Assembly: GCA_020847555.1 (NCBI GenBank)
Contig: JADLBT010000242.1
Coordinates: 1-12,348 of the forward strand
Direction of reading: 5' to 3'
DNA length: 12,348 bases
Source of the DNA: Gemmataceae bacterium
Lineage (GTDB): Bacteria; Planctomycetota; Planctomycetia; Gemmatales; Gemmataceae
Shown here: piece after piece, positions 1 through 6,041 of the stretch
Position numbering within the stretch: position 1 is the stretch's first letter
Layout of the letters: every line of letters starts with the position of its first letter
Translations under genes and position numbers: made by a program
Notes under the pieces: generated by a model
What the model was told of the DNA's origin: nothing
The model's database searches: none
Seen by the model: only the letters and a program-made list of their open reading frames with translations

Positions 1-627
1 CTCCAGCAGCAGCGGAATGCTCCAGCCGCCGCTGACGAGGTTTCCCGTCCAGACTACCCGTCCAGCCGGCTCGTAGACGATGGTATCGCCCAGCGTGCTG
101 CCTGGTCCGAAGTGGTACAGCTCGACAAGCTTCCCGCCCAGATCCAGTTGCAGGTAGTTGTCAAAGACGACGTCCGGCAACCGTAGCTGGAGATCGCCGT
201 AGACGGACGTGTCGCCGACGCACAGGCTCAAGAAGTGCTTCTGCTGCTCGAGGTCGCGCATGCCCCGCGCCGTCTCGCGCTGGCCGACGACGATCGTCTC
301 TTTCGGAAAGGTGTAGTTGCCGAAAGAGTGGTCGCCAAAGTGGTTCGTGTTCACCAGGAAGCGAATCGGGAGGTCCGTCACCTCGCGCACGCACGCCTGG
401 ATCCGTCGTCCCATCTCGCCGTTGATGTTGCTGTCTACCACCAGCACGGCGTGTTCGCCGACGACGAAGCTGCTGTTGTCCACCGGCGGGCGACTCGACA
501 CCAGAGCGTGAACGCCGGGCGCCACTTCGACCCGCTCGTGGGTGACGCCGGTCGGATTGAGTGCTGGCGGGGTGTAGGTGCTGGGCCCATGAGCGCCGAG
601 CGGAACGCTCAGGTCGATGCGACTCAA
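1..627 (-). CDS. Metallo-beta-lactamase-fold protein with altered metal site (3' end outside window)
   Basis: The minus strand is open for 209 codons from TTG at 627 to the window edge. GGGAGG (636-631 on the minus strand) lies 4 nt before that TTG, which is why I chose it; no in-frame ATG is better placed. The fold is read from residues 55-70 (hydrophobic strand ending in VVDSN), the loop NTNHFGDHSFGN (93-104), HFGPGSTLGD (172-181) and WTGNLV (193-198). These match the order of metallo-beta-lactamase-superfamily motifs. In the family the loop is normally THxHxDH, followed by a His in GPxHTxGD and an Asp in TGD. Here Asn95 and Phe97 stand where the first two His are expected, Asp99-His100 remain, Ser177 replaces the later His and Asn196 replaces the Asp. 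It may be a non-canonical hydrolase or a non-catalytic relative. The C-terminus is not visible. It is divergent from tag, so a functional link is doubtful. Confidence 0.72.
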   Translation of the reverse strand, partial: MSRIDLSVPLGAHGPSTYTPPALNPTGVTHERVEVAPGVHALVSSRPPVDNSSFVVGEHAVLVVDSNINGEMGRRIQACVREVTDLPIRFLVNTNHFGDHSFGNYTFPKETIVVGQRETARGMRDLEQQKHFLSLCVGDTSVYGDLQLRLPDVVFDNYLQLDLGGKLVELYHFGPGSTLGDTIVYEPAGRVVWTGNLVSGGWSIPLLLE

Positions 628-645
628 GGTGACCTCCCTGTCTCG

Positions 646-667
646 CCGGCCGCGCCTTCGCGGCCGG
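646..667. promoter_or_regulatory. Perfect 9-bp hairpin in the leader of the metallo-beta-lactamase-fold gene
   Basis: CCGGCCGCG (646-654) and CGCGGCCGG (659-667) form a perfect all-G/C 9-bp stem around a 4-nt loop. In the minus-strand transcript it lies 18 nt before the TTG start, just upstream of the ribosome-binding site. It could affect translation of that gene or act as a divergent-region terminator; no T-tract follows on either strand. The structure is seen directly, its role is a guess. Confidence 0.4.
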
Positions 668-749
668 GGGTCTCGGGCTAGCGGCTCGCGCGCCCGTCGT
701 TCGCCCGCTGCGCCTTTCGAGTGTAGCGACTCCGGCCAGGTCATCGCCG

Positions 750-755
750 TACAAT
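750..755 (+). promoter_or_regulatory. Possible -10 element of the tag promoter
   Basis: TACAAT matches the bacterial -10 consensus at five of six positions and would place the transcript start about 30 nt before the tag start codon. I see no convincing -35 hexamer at 16-18 bp upstream, so this stays tentative. Confidence 0.28.
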
Positions 756-791
756 CCCCTCGCCGCGAATCTCCCTTACGAGGTGACCGCC

Positions 792-1442
792 GTGACCGCC
801 ACGGAACCTCATCTGGCCCGCTGCCGGTGGGCTGGCGACGACCCGCTCATGCGCGCCTATCACGACGAGGAGTGGGGTGTGCCATGCCACGACGATCGCC
901 AGCTTTTCGAGCGGCTGATGCTGGAGGCCAACCAGGCCGGCCTCTCCTGGTCCACCATTCTCAAGAAGCGCGAGAGTTTCCGCCGCGCCTACGATGACTG
1001 GGAGCCGGCCCGCCTTGCTGCCTATGGCGAGAAAGATATCGCGCGCATCCTCGCCGATCCCGGGGTCATTCGGAACCGACTCAAGGTAGCCGCCGCGGTG
1101 AAGAACGCCCGCTCCCTCCTGGACGTTCAGCGCGAGCGCGGCTCCTTTGACGCGTACGTCTGGAGCTTCGTGGACAACCAAACGCTCCGCCGTCCAGACC
1201 TAACGCCGCGGACGATCCCCTCCCGGACGGACGAGTCCGACCGTCTCTCGAAAGATCTCCAGCAGCGCGGTTTCACTTTCGTCGGATCGACGATCGTCTA
1301 CGCCTTCATGCAGAGCGTCGGTATGGCGGACGACCATCTTCCAGAGTGCTTCCGCTACGCCGGAGAGCTACCTGCCGAGCGCGGTCATTGCCAGCCAACC
1401 AGCGCCCCGCCGGCTGCACACTGCCCACCACCCCCGCGTTGA
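792..1442 (+). CDS. tag: DNA-3-methyladenine glycosylase I
   Basis: Excises 3-methyladenine from alkylated DNA, the first step of base-excision repair, in the cytoplasm. The protein (216 aa) aligns with E. coli Tag without gaps over the core when numbered from GTG 792. The zinc ligands correspond: Cys11, His24, His182 and Cys186 (E. coli Cys4, His17, His175, Cys179), and Glu45 matches the catalytic/base-recognition Glu38. Conserved blocks AYHDEEWGVP, LEANQAGLSW, LKKRESF and FVGSTIVYAFMQ are present. GTG 792 is preferred over the in-frame GTG 783 because GAGGT (780-784) sits 7 nt before it. After about residue 193 there is a low-complexity Pro/Ala/Cys tail of roughly 22 residues not found in the family, probably read-through into non-conserved sequence. 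It stands alone; a link to the catabolic genes to its right is not suggested. Confidence 0.95.
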   Translation: MTATEPHLARCRWAGDDPLMRAYHDEEWGVPCHDDRQLFERLMLEANQAGLSWSTILKKRESFRRAYDDWEPARLAAYGEKDIARILADPGVIRNRLKVAAAVKNARSLLDVQRERGSFDAYVWSFVDNQTLRRPDLTPRTIPSRTDESDRLSKDLQQRGFTFVGSTIVYAFMQSVGMADDHLPECFRYAGELPAERGHCQPTSAPPAAHCPPPPR

Positions 1443-1540
1443 CGACGACCCGGGAATGACGGGCGGTGCCCACCGTACGATCGGTCGGGTGGTCCGGCGC
1501 TGTCTGGCGGTCTCCCACCGGGTGATCCTTCGCTGGTGCC

Positions 1541-1580
1541 CAGGCTGACAGGCGGGGGCGCTCAGGCTGACAGACGGGTG
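1541..1580 (+). repeat. Short direct repeat, two copies of CAGGCTGACAGRCGGG
   Basis: CAGGCTGACAGGCGGGG (1541-1557) recurs as CAGGCTGACAGACGGGT (1563-1579), a 22-bp period with one internal mismatch. Each copy carries no obvious dyad. It may be a slippage duplication or half-sites for a protein; nothing shows which. Confidence 0.55.
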
Positions 1581-1649
1581 CTTGCCATGAACCCGGCGAT
1601 GCGTTGGTGTGGGGCCTCGGCACACCGGGCCTCGGCGGGAGATCATACT

Positions 1650-1802
1650 GCCGCGCCCCGCCCAGACGGGGAATAACCGATCCGCTTCAGCAGCCGGGCC
1701 GCGCCCAGGCGCCGCGCCCCGCCCGCACGGGAGACGACCTGCCAGGGCAGACTTCAGCCAGTCCCGCGCCTACGCCGCGCCCCGCCCGCGCGGGGTACGA
1801 CC
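1650..1802 (+). repeat. Degenerate 61-63-bp tandem repeat with an I-E-like palindromic core
   Basis: Three 29-nt copies start at 1650, 1711 and 1774. All share GCCGCGCCCCGCCC, then a G-rich arm (ACGGGGAATAACC, ACGGGAGACGACC, GCGGGGTACGACC). The CCCCG...CGGGG dyad and the ending resemble type I-E CRISPR repeats, and the intervals are 32 and 34 nt. Against a real array: the two intervals are related to each other (both contain CTTCAGC followed by AG and CGCGCC at similar places), there are only three diverged copies, and no cas gene is in view. A minisatellite or REP-like palindrome family, or a decayed array, fits better. Confidence 0.6.
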
Positions 1803-1830
1803 TTCGCCTCCCCGTTCTGCCAGGACATGA

Positions 1831-2217
1831 CCCGACAAGCTCTGGCTGGCTGCCGGCCTTCATCCTCTGCCCTGCGAGATCTGCATCCTGCACGACACGG
1901 TCTTCCCGGTCGCCGCGACCAGCGCGGACCGCGATGTTGGCGACCGTGCGCGTGAGGTCCTGGCCGCGATCGGCGCGGCGGGCGGCGTACCGTTCACACC
2001 GCGCAAGCTCGTGAACCAGGAAGCCACGCCGATCGGATCGCGCGACGGCGCGGAGTATGACATGATCCGTGCGAGCGAATTCGTGCGACGTGGAGATGTC
2101 GGTCCCGTGATCAGCAGAGTCGCTATCGTCGAACAGATCAAGACGTTCCGCGACAAGCCGAGGGGCGGTACGTCCTTCTGCCGCGGCGCCAGAACCGTCG
2201 AAACCAGCAGGGAGTAA
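1831..2217 (+). pseudogene. 5'-truncated open frame, unrecognised protein remnant
   Basis: The frame opens after a TGA at 1828-1830 and runs 128 sense codons to TAA at 2215-2217, but contains no ATG, GTG or TTG before GTG 2011, which would leave only 68 residues. Third positions are mostly G or C, and the residues between (for example VAATSADRDVGDRAREVLA, then FTPRKLVNQEATPIGSRDG and YDMIRASEFVRRGDVG) look like a real soluble protein, so I read it as the 3' end of a gene whose front is lost or frameshifted next to the tandem repeat. I do not recognise the family. The last ~17 residues (RGGTSFCRGARTVETSRE) are less protein-like. Its stop codon follows directly on the ribosome-binding site of the SDR gene, so the two may once have been an operon. 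A short real gene starting at 2011 is the alternative. Confidence 0.45.
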
Positions 2218-2222
2218 CGGAG

Positions 2223-2987
2223 ATGGGCTTCTATCCAGACCTCGCCGGCAAGGTGGCGATCGTGACCGGCGGCTCGGTGGGCATCGGCGAGTCGGTCGTA
2301 AGAATGCTCGCTGCTAACAAGGTCAACGTGGCCGTCGTCGGCCGTTCCAACCGCGAGACGGCCGAGGCCGCCGCTGCTGCCGCGCGCGAGCAGGGCGTCA
2401 AGGCCATCGCCATCCTGGCCGACGTTGGCGTCGAGTCAGAGGTGGAGCGGATGTTCGCCGAGACGGAGGCGCGGCTTGGCCCGGTCGACATCCTGGTGAA
2501 CAACGCCGGCGGCACCGCCATCGTCCCGTTGACGGAGATCACCGTCGAGGAGTGGGACCGCATTCAGACGGTGAACCTCCGTAGTTGCTTTCTCTGCACG
2601 CGCCGGGCGCTACCGGGTATGATGGCCCGTGGCTGGGGACGGATCATCAACGTCGCCTCCGAAGCCGGCCGCATGCCGATGAACCCGACCTCGGCCGCCT
2701 ACGCCGCCTCCAAGGCCGGCATGATCGGGTTTACCAAGCACGTCGCGTTCGAGGTGGCCCACGCCGGAGTGACGATCAACTGTACGGCCCCCGGTCTGAC
2801 CTGGTCGCCTCGCGTCCGACGCGTGGTGGACGACGAGCGCCGCGAGCGCCTGGTGACCAGAATCCCGGCCGGCCGCCTCTCCGAGCCCGAAGAGCAAGCA
2901 GGTATTATCGTCTTCCTCGCGTCTGACGAGGCCTCCTACGTCAACGGCGCCTGCGTGGACGTCTCGGGAGGGAAGATCAACCTGTAG
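2223..2987 (+). CDS. Short-chain dehydrogenase/reductase (SDR, classical type)
   Basis: A 254-aa NAD(P)-dependent oxidoreductase, presumably interconverting an alcohol and a ketone. The Rossmann cofactor loop TGGSVGIG is at 15-22, NNAG at 93-96, and the catalytic tetrad reads Asn118, Ser146, Tyr160, Lys164 (YAASK). APG at 188-190 and the C-terminal VDVSGG segment are typical. Arg41 at the end of the second strand (GRS) suggests NADP(H) preference, an inference. ATG 2223 is preceded by AGGGAG (2209-2214) at 8 nt. It resembles FabG/gluconate-5-dehydrogenase-like SDRs, but substrate cannot be assigned within this large family. The class III aminotransferase follows on the same strand after 115 bp; the pair could oxidise an alcohol to a carbonyl that is then aminated, or the reverse. 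Confidence 0.93.
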   Translation: MGFYPDLAGKVAIVTGGSVGIGESVVRMLAANKVNVAVVGRSNRETAEAAAAAAREQGVKAIAILADVGVESEVERMFAETEARLGPVDILVNNAGGTAIVPLTEITVEEWDRIQTVNLRSCFLCTRRALPGMMARGWGRIINVASEAGRMPMNPTSAAYAASKAGMIGFTKHVAFEVAHAGVTINCTAPGLTWSPRVRRVVDDERRERLVTRIPAGRLSEPEEQAGIIVFLASDEASYVNGACVDVSGGKINL

Positions 2988-3021
2988 CTGGCAGCCTCCC
3001 GCGGAGCCCGCCACCAGACCG

Positions 3022-3037
3022 TCCCCCCGCCGGGGGA
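3022..3037 (+). terminator. Weak hairpin between the SDR and aminotransferase genes
   Basis: TCCCCC (3022-3027) pairs with GGGGGA (3032-3037) around loop CGCC. The stem is short and is followed by GGAGAGG rather than a T-tract. It may partly attenuate transcription or do nothing. Confidence 0.25.
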
Positions 3038-3102
3038 GGAGAGGACGGCCCAATGGTTGACCCATGGACGACGCGCGAACTCACCCCAAGAGGAGCGGTG
3101 CG

Positions 3103-4467
3103 ATGAAGATCCCAGACGTTCGCGAGCCCTTTCCCGGTCCCAAGGCACAAGCGCACCTCGAGCGCACCAAGCGGGCCGAGTCGCCCGGCGACTGCACGTT
3201 TGCAATCGACCCGCGGACGGTGGTCGAGGATCGGGGCGAGGGGGTCGCCATCTACGACCCTGACGGGAACGTCTTCCTCGATTTCATGGCCGGGTTCGGT
3301 GTGGTGAACACCGGTCACTGCCACCCGCGGGTGGTCGAGGCGATCAAGGCGCAGGCCGAGAAGCTGACCCACATCATGGGCGCTGCCAACACGACGCGCA
3401 CCGAGCTCCTGGAGCTGTTGACCGAGGTCACGCCCGGGGACGGTCCGAAGAAGGTGCAATTCGGGAACTCTGGCGCCGAGGCGGTCGAGATCGCGGTCAA
3501 GCTGGCCCGGTACTACAAGAGGAAGTCCGAGATCATCGCTTTCCACGGCGCGTTCCATGGTCGAACCTACGGGGCGCTGTCTCTGATGACGCGTTCCTAC
3601 GCCCGCAAGGGCCTTTACCCGATGGTCCCCGGCATGGTGCACGTGCCCTACGCCTATTGCTACCGCTGCCCCTTCGACAAGACGTACCCCGACTGCGGGG
3701 TGGCATGCGCCAAGTTCGTCGAGTACACGATCAAGGGGCCGGCCACAGCGGTGACCGAGCCGGCGGCTGTCATAGTGGAGGCTGTGCTGGGCAACGGCGG
3801 TATGGTTCCGCCGCCACCGGAGTTCCTGCCCGAGCTGCGCCGGATCTGCGACGAGAATGACGTGCTCCTGATCGTGGACGAGGTGATGAGCGGCTGGGGT
3901 CGAACTGGCAAGTGGTTTGCCTCCGAACACACCGGTGTCGAACCGGACATCCTGGTTGTTGGGAAGGGCATCGCCGGCGGCCTGCCACTCTCGGCCGCGG
4001 TGGCGAAGGCGGAGATCACCGACGTCTGGGAGCCGAACCGCGAGGGCTCGACGTACTCCGGCAATCCCATCGCCTGCGCGGCGGCGGTCGCCAGCATCGG
4101 GGTGTACCGCGACGAAGAGCTGCCGGCGCATGCCGCCGACGTCGGCGCCTACTTCCTGGACGGCCTGAAGGCGCTGGCCGACGAGTTCCCCTGCATCGGA
4201 GAGGTCCGTGGGCTGGGCCTGATGATCGGCGTCGAGCTGGTGAAAGACCGCCAGACCAGGGAGCCTCTGGTCAACGCCGGCATCCGGGTCGCCCAGATCT
4301 GTCTTCGCAAGGGCCTGCTGCTCTACCCGGCCTGCGGACACTACAACAACGTGATCGCCTTCTTGCCACCGCTCGTCATCGAGCGCTCGCACGTCGACAC
4401 GGCGATCGAGATCCTCCGCGAGGCCCTGCTGGACCTGCAGAAGGAGCTAGGTCTCGGCACGAGCTAG
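3103..4467 (+). CDS. Class III PLP-dependent aminotransferase (GABA/beta-alanine aminotransferase-like)
   Basis: A fold-type I transaminase of 454 aa moving an amino group between an omega-amino compound and a keto acid, in the cytoplasm. Diagnostic parts: GHCHPRV near the N-terminal domain, NSGAEAVEIAVKLAR (PLP phosphate cup), FHGAFHGRTYGALS, the aspartate that pairs with the PLP nitrogen (Asp259 in IVDEVMSGWGRTG) and the Schiff-base lysine Lys288 (VVGKGIAGGLP). A Cys set C-x2-C-x8-C-x3-C lies at 186-202 (YCYRCP ... DCGVAC). ATG 3103 is chosen because AGGAG (3091-3095) is 7 nt before it; the in-frame ATG 3064 has no such signal. Substrate is open: 4-aminobutyrate, beta-alanine, pyruvate-linked amines and others are all served by this class. 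It shares strand and spacing with the SDR gene; a strong hairpin follows at 4525. Confidence 0.93.
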   Translation: MKIPDVREPFPGPKAQAHLERTKRAESPGDCTFAIDPRTVVEDRGEGVAIYDPDGNVFLDFMAGFGVVNTGHCHPRVVEAIKAQAEKLTHIMGAANTTRTELLELLTEVTPGDGPKKVQFGNSGAEAVEIAVKLARYYKRKSEIIAFHGAFHGRTYGALSLMTRSYARKGLYPMVPGMVHVPYAYCYRCPFDKTYPDCGVACAKFVEYTIKGPATAVTEPAAVIVEAVLGNGGMVPPPPEFLPELRRICDENDVLLIVDEVMSGWGRTGKWFASEHTGVEPDILVVGKGIAGGLPLSAAVAKAEITDVWEPNREGSTYSGNPIACAAAVASIGVYRDEELPAHAADVGAYFLDGLKALADEFPCIGEVRGLGLMIGVELVKDRQTREPLVNAGIRVAQICLRKGLLLYPACGHYNNVIAFLPPLVIERSHVDTAIEILREALLDLQKELGLGTS

Positions 4468-4524
4468 CGGGCATGCCCGGACCCCCCGTCACGGGCGCGG
4501 CTGGTTTTTCTCGGTGACATGATC

Positions 4525-4558
4525 GTCGTGGGGGCGCTGCTCCCTGCGCCCCCACGAC
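4525..4558 (+). terminator. Strong hairpin after the aminotransferase gene
   Basis: GTCGTGGGGGCGC (4525-4537) and GCGCCCCCACGAC (4546-4558) are perfect 13-bp complements around an 8-nt loop, 57 bp past the stop codon. The stem is very stable, but only CTCGCTT follows, so it lacks the classical T-tract. Its place between an operon end and a promoter at 4662 supports a terminator. Confidence 0.65.
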
Positions 4559-4661
4559 CTCGCTTACCAGCCCACCGGGGTCGATGGGCGCTGCTTGCAG
4601 CGCCTCCACCGGGCAACCGCTGCTACGGCAGGGTTCGAGCGTCCGCCCCATCTGAGTTTAC

Positions 4662-4689
4662 TTGACATTGCCCCGAGGATCCGTACGCT
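4662..4689 (+). promoter_or_regulatory. Sigma-70-type promoter of the cyclase-CMD/transporter group
   Basis: A perfect -35 TTGACA (4662-4667) is followed after 16 bp by TACGCT (4684-4689), which keeps the first two and last bases of the -10 consensus. Transcription would begin near 4696, leaving a leader of about 60 nt before ATG 4757. It also argues against the long upstream in-frame extension of that gene. In a sequence this GC-rich a full TTGACA is rarely accidental, but this is not tested. Confidence 0.55.
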
Positions 4690-4756
4690 TGAATGGTATC
4701 CAGCGGCCCCCGGGGAGTTTCGCGAGTTGACCAGCACGAGCAAGGAGGAGCACGTG

Positions 4757-5884
4757 ATGAGGATTGTCGACCTGAGCGTCACACTCGGCGGACCGACGTT
4801 CGTTGAACCGGCCTTTTTTCCGCCGGTCGTGTTCGAGCAGATCCACACCCACGAGGTCCACAAGAAGCTCAACTCGAAGCTGAACTACCCGATCCACACG
4901 GGGACCCACGCCGACTCACCCTACCACTCCGTACCGGACGGCGAGGCGATCGACGAGATCTCGCTGGACCGGTTCATCGGCCCGGCCGTGCGCATCGATC
5001 TGCGGGAGTTCACCCGGCCGAGCACGCCGATCACCCTCGAGCAGCTCCAGTCCGCCGCGCCGGAGGGCGTCTCGCTCCGGGACAGGATCGTCGCGCTCAA
5101 CTCGGGCTGGCTGGGTCGGATGTACGGCACCCAGGAGTACTATGACCAGTACCCGTCGTACACGGCCGAGGCCGTCCGCTGGCTGATCGACCAGGAGGTC
5201 AGAGCGGTCGCGATCGACTGCGCAATCGACAGCCAGGCGGCGACGACGGTGGAGGGCGGGTTCGGGAACCACCGTCTGCTGGGGCGGGCCGGCATCCCGC
5301 TGATCGAGAACGTCGCGAACCTGGACCAGCTCCCGACGGAGTTCGAGTTCATCGGGTTTCCGGCCAAGTTCCACCGGTGTGACGGCGCGCCGGTGCGGGC
5401 GGTGGCGATTGTGCGGGACGGTGCCGGAGCGAGCCGGGCGACTGGGGCCCAGGCTGAGGCCGCGTCGGATAGCGGGGAGCTGCCGCCGGGCTACGACGCG
5501 CGGGCGTTTGGGCTGTTCAAGCGGTACTTCACCGAGCGGGAGGCGCGGCGCTTCTTCGAGTTTGTCCGCGCCAAGGACGAGGCGTTCTTCCAGTTGTGGC
5601 AGGCCTGGGTGCCGGGTGGGATGTACAGTCGGACGGTGCTAGAGCAGAAGACGCGGGAGTTCTGCGCCATCGCGAGCTCGGTGGCGCTGAACGCGCTGCC
5701 GCAGGTGCGGGCGCACGTGACCGGGGCGCTGTACGCTGGGGCGAGCCCGGCCGAGACGCTGGAGGTGATTCTGCAGCAGGGGGTGTACGCGGGGCTGCCG
5801 TACGCCATGCAGGCGCTGGGTATGTGGGAGCAGGCGGTGGAGGCGTTCCAGAAGGGGGAGGGCTATGGCGGCTTGAGCACCTGA
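4757..5884 (+). CDS. Fused cyclase-family hydrolase and carboxymuconolactone-decarboxylase-like protein
   Basis: A 375-aa protein with two enzyme-like domains. Residues 1 to about 219 are a Cyclase-family (kynurenine formamidase / isatin hydrolase-like) metal hydrolase: DLSVTLGG, the metal motif HTGTHADSPYH (His47, His51, Asp53, His57), then His172 (NHRLLGRAGIP) and Glu184 (ENVANLDQLP). A linker rich in Ala, Gly and Ser (about 220-243) leads to a helical CMD/AhpD-like domain (about 250-370): EQKTREFCAIASSVALNALPQ, RAHVTGALYAGAS and VILQQGVYAGLPYAMQAL. This half lacks the AhpD CxxC pair, so it is closer to true carboxymuconolactone decarboxylases. The family hydrolyses cyclic or formyl amides; CMD members decarboxylate lactone acids. 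ATG 4757 has AAGGAGG (4742-4748) 8 nt upstream; GTG 4754 is an alternative. Codon choice changes near 5385. It leads the transporter group, suggesting action on the imported compound. Domain calls are firm, the reaction is unknown. Confidence 0.9.
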   Translation: MRIVDLSVTLGGPTFVEPAFFPPVVFEQIHTHEVHKKLNSKLNYPIHTGTHADSPYHSVPDGEAIDEISLDRFIGPAVRIDLREFTRPSTPITLEQLQSAAPEGVSLRDRIVALNSGWLGRMYGTQEYYDQYPSYTAEAVRWLIDQEVRAVAIDCAIDSQAATTVEGGFGNHRLLGRAGIPLIENVANLDQLPTEFEFIGFPAKFHRCDGAPVRAVAIVRDGAGASRATGAQAEAASDSGELPPGYDARAFGLFKRYFTEREARRFFEFVRAKDEAFFQLWQAWVPGGMYSRTVLEQKTREFCAIASSVALNALPQVRAHVTGALYAGASPAETLEVILQQGVYAGLPYAMQALGMWEQAVEAFQKGEGYGGLST

Positions 5885-5954
5885 ACCAGGTCCAGGGTGG
5901 GACCCACGTAGTTGTGCGAGCAGCGCCCGCGGGTCTCACGGTACCTTTGGTTTA

Positions 5955-5976
5955 GTCGCCTGGATGGGGAGGCGAC
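5955..5976. promoter_or_regulatory. 7-bp dyad upstream of the substrate-binding protein gene
   Basis: GTCGCCT (5955-5961) and AGGCGAC (5970-5976) are perfect inverted repeats around 8 nt. The dyad lies in the 157-bp gap between the cyclase-CMD gene and the lipoprotein gene, 65 bp before its ATG. It may be an operator for a dimeric regulator or a weak terminator/processing hairpin; no clear -35/-10 pair is visible beside it. Confidence 0.35.
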
Positions 5977-6041
5977 GTGCGACCGTCGTTCGGAAGTCTG
6001 GCACGACGAGAACGAGTTCGGACGGATAGGAGGGTCCACCG

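Larger units (their letters stand above)
1443..1830. other. Gene-poor stretch with short repeats
   Basis: No reading frame here shows a recognisable domain; the open frames are Arg/Pro/Ala-rich readings of GC-rich repeats. The stretch holds a short direct repeat (1541-1580) and a degenerate tandem repeat (1650-1802), both listed separately. A further loose resemblance to the tandem-repeat core, CGGCGGGAGATCAT, lies at 1633-1646 but out of period. I see no tRNA, no transposase and no clear target-site duplication. Confidence 0.6.

Noticed and set aside
161..754. Arg-rich minus-strand frame starting near 754
   Set aside because: The overlapping minus-strand frame from TTG 627 shows conserved metallo-beta-lactamase-fold segments and a ribosome-binding site. 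This frame is low-complexity and has neither.
1650..1802. Functional type I-E CRISPR array
   Set aside because: Repeats differ in the G-rich arm, there are only three, the two intervals resemble each other, and no cas gene or leader is seen. Kept as a degenerate tandem repeat.
1443..2222. Insertion sequence or integration site
   Set aside because: I looked for terminal inverted repeats, transposase-like frames and a tRNA end and found none; the repeats alone do not make a mobile element.
3064..3102. Upstream ATG start for the aminotransferase
   Set aside because: No ribosome-binding site before it, whereas AGGAG sits 7 nt before ATG 3103, and the first 13 residues add nothing conserved.
2977..4392. 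Long minus-strand open frame (about 470 codons) opposite the aminotransferase
   Set aside because: It is the mirror of a strongly G/C-ending gene on the plus strand, where antisense stops are rare. Its composition is His/Arg/Val/Asp-rich with no domain, while the plus strand has a full aminotransferase.
4595..4756. N-terminal extension of the cyclase-CMD protein
   Set aside because: The extension has no conserved sequence, contains the probable promoter at 4662-4689, and AAGGAGG lies directly before ATG 4757.
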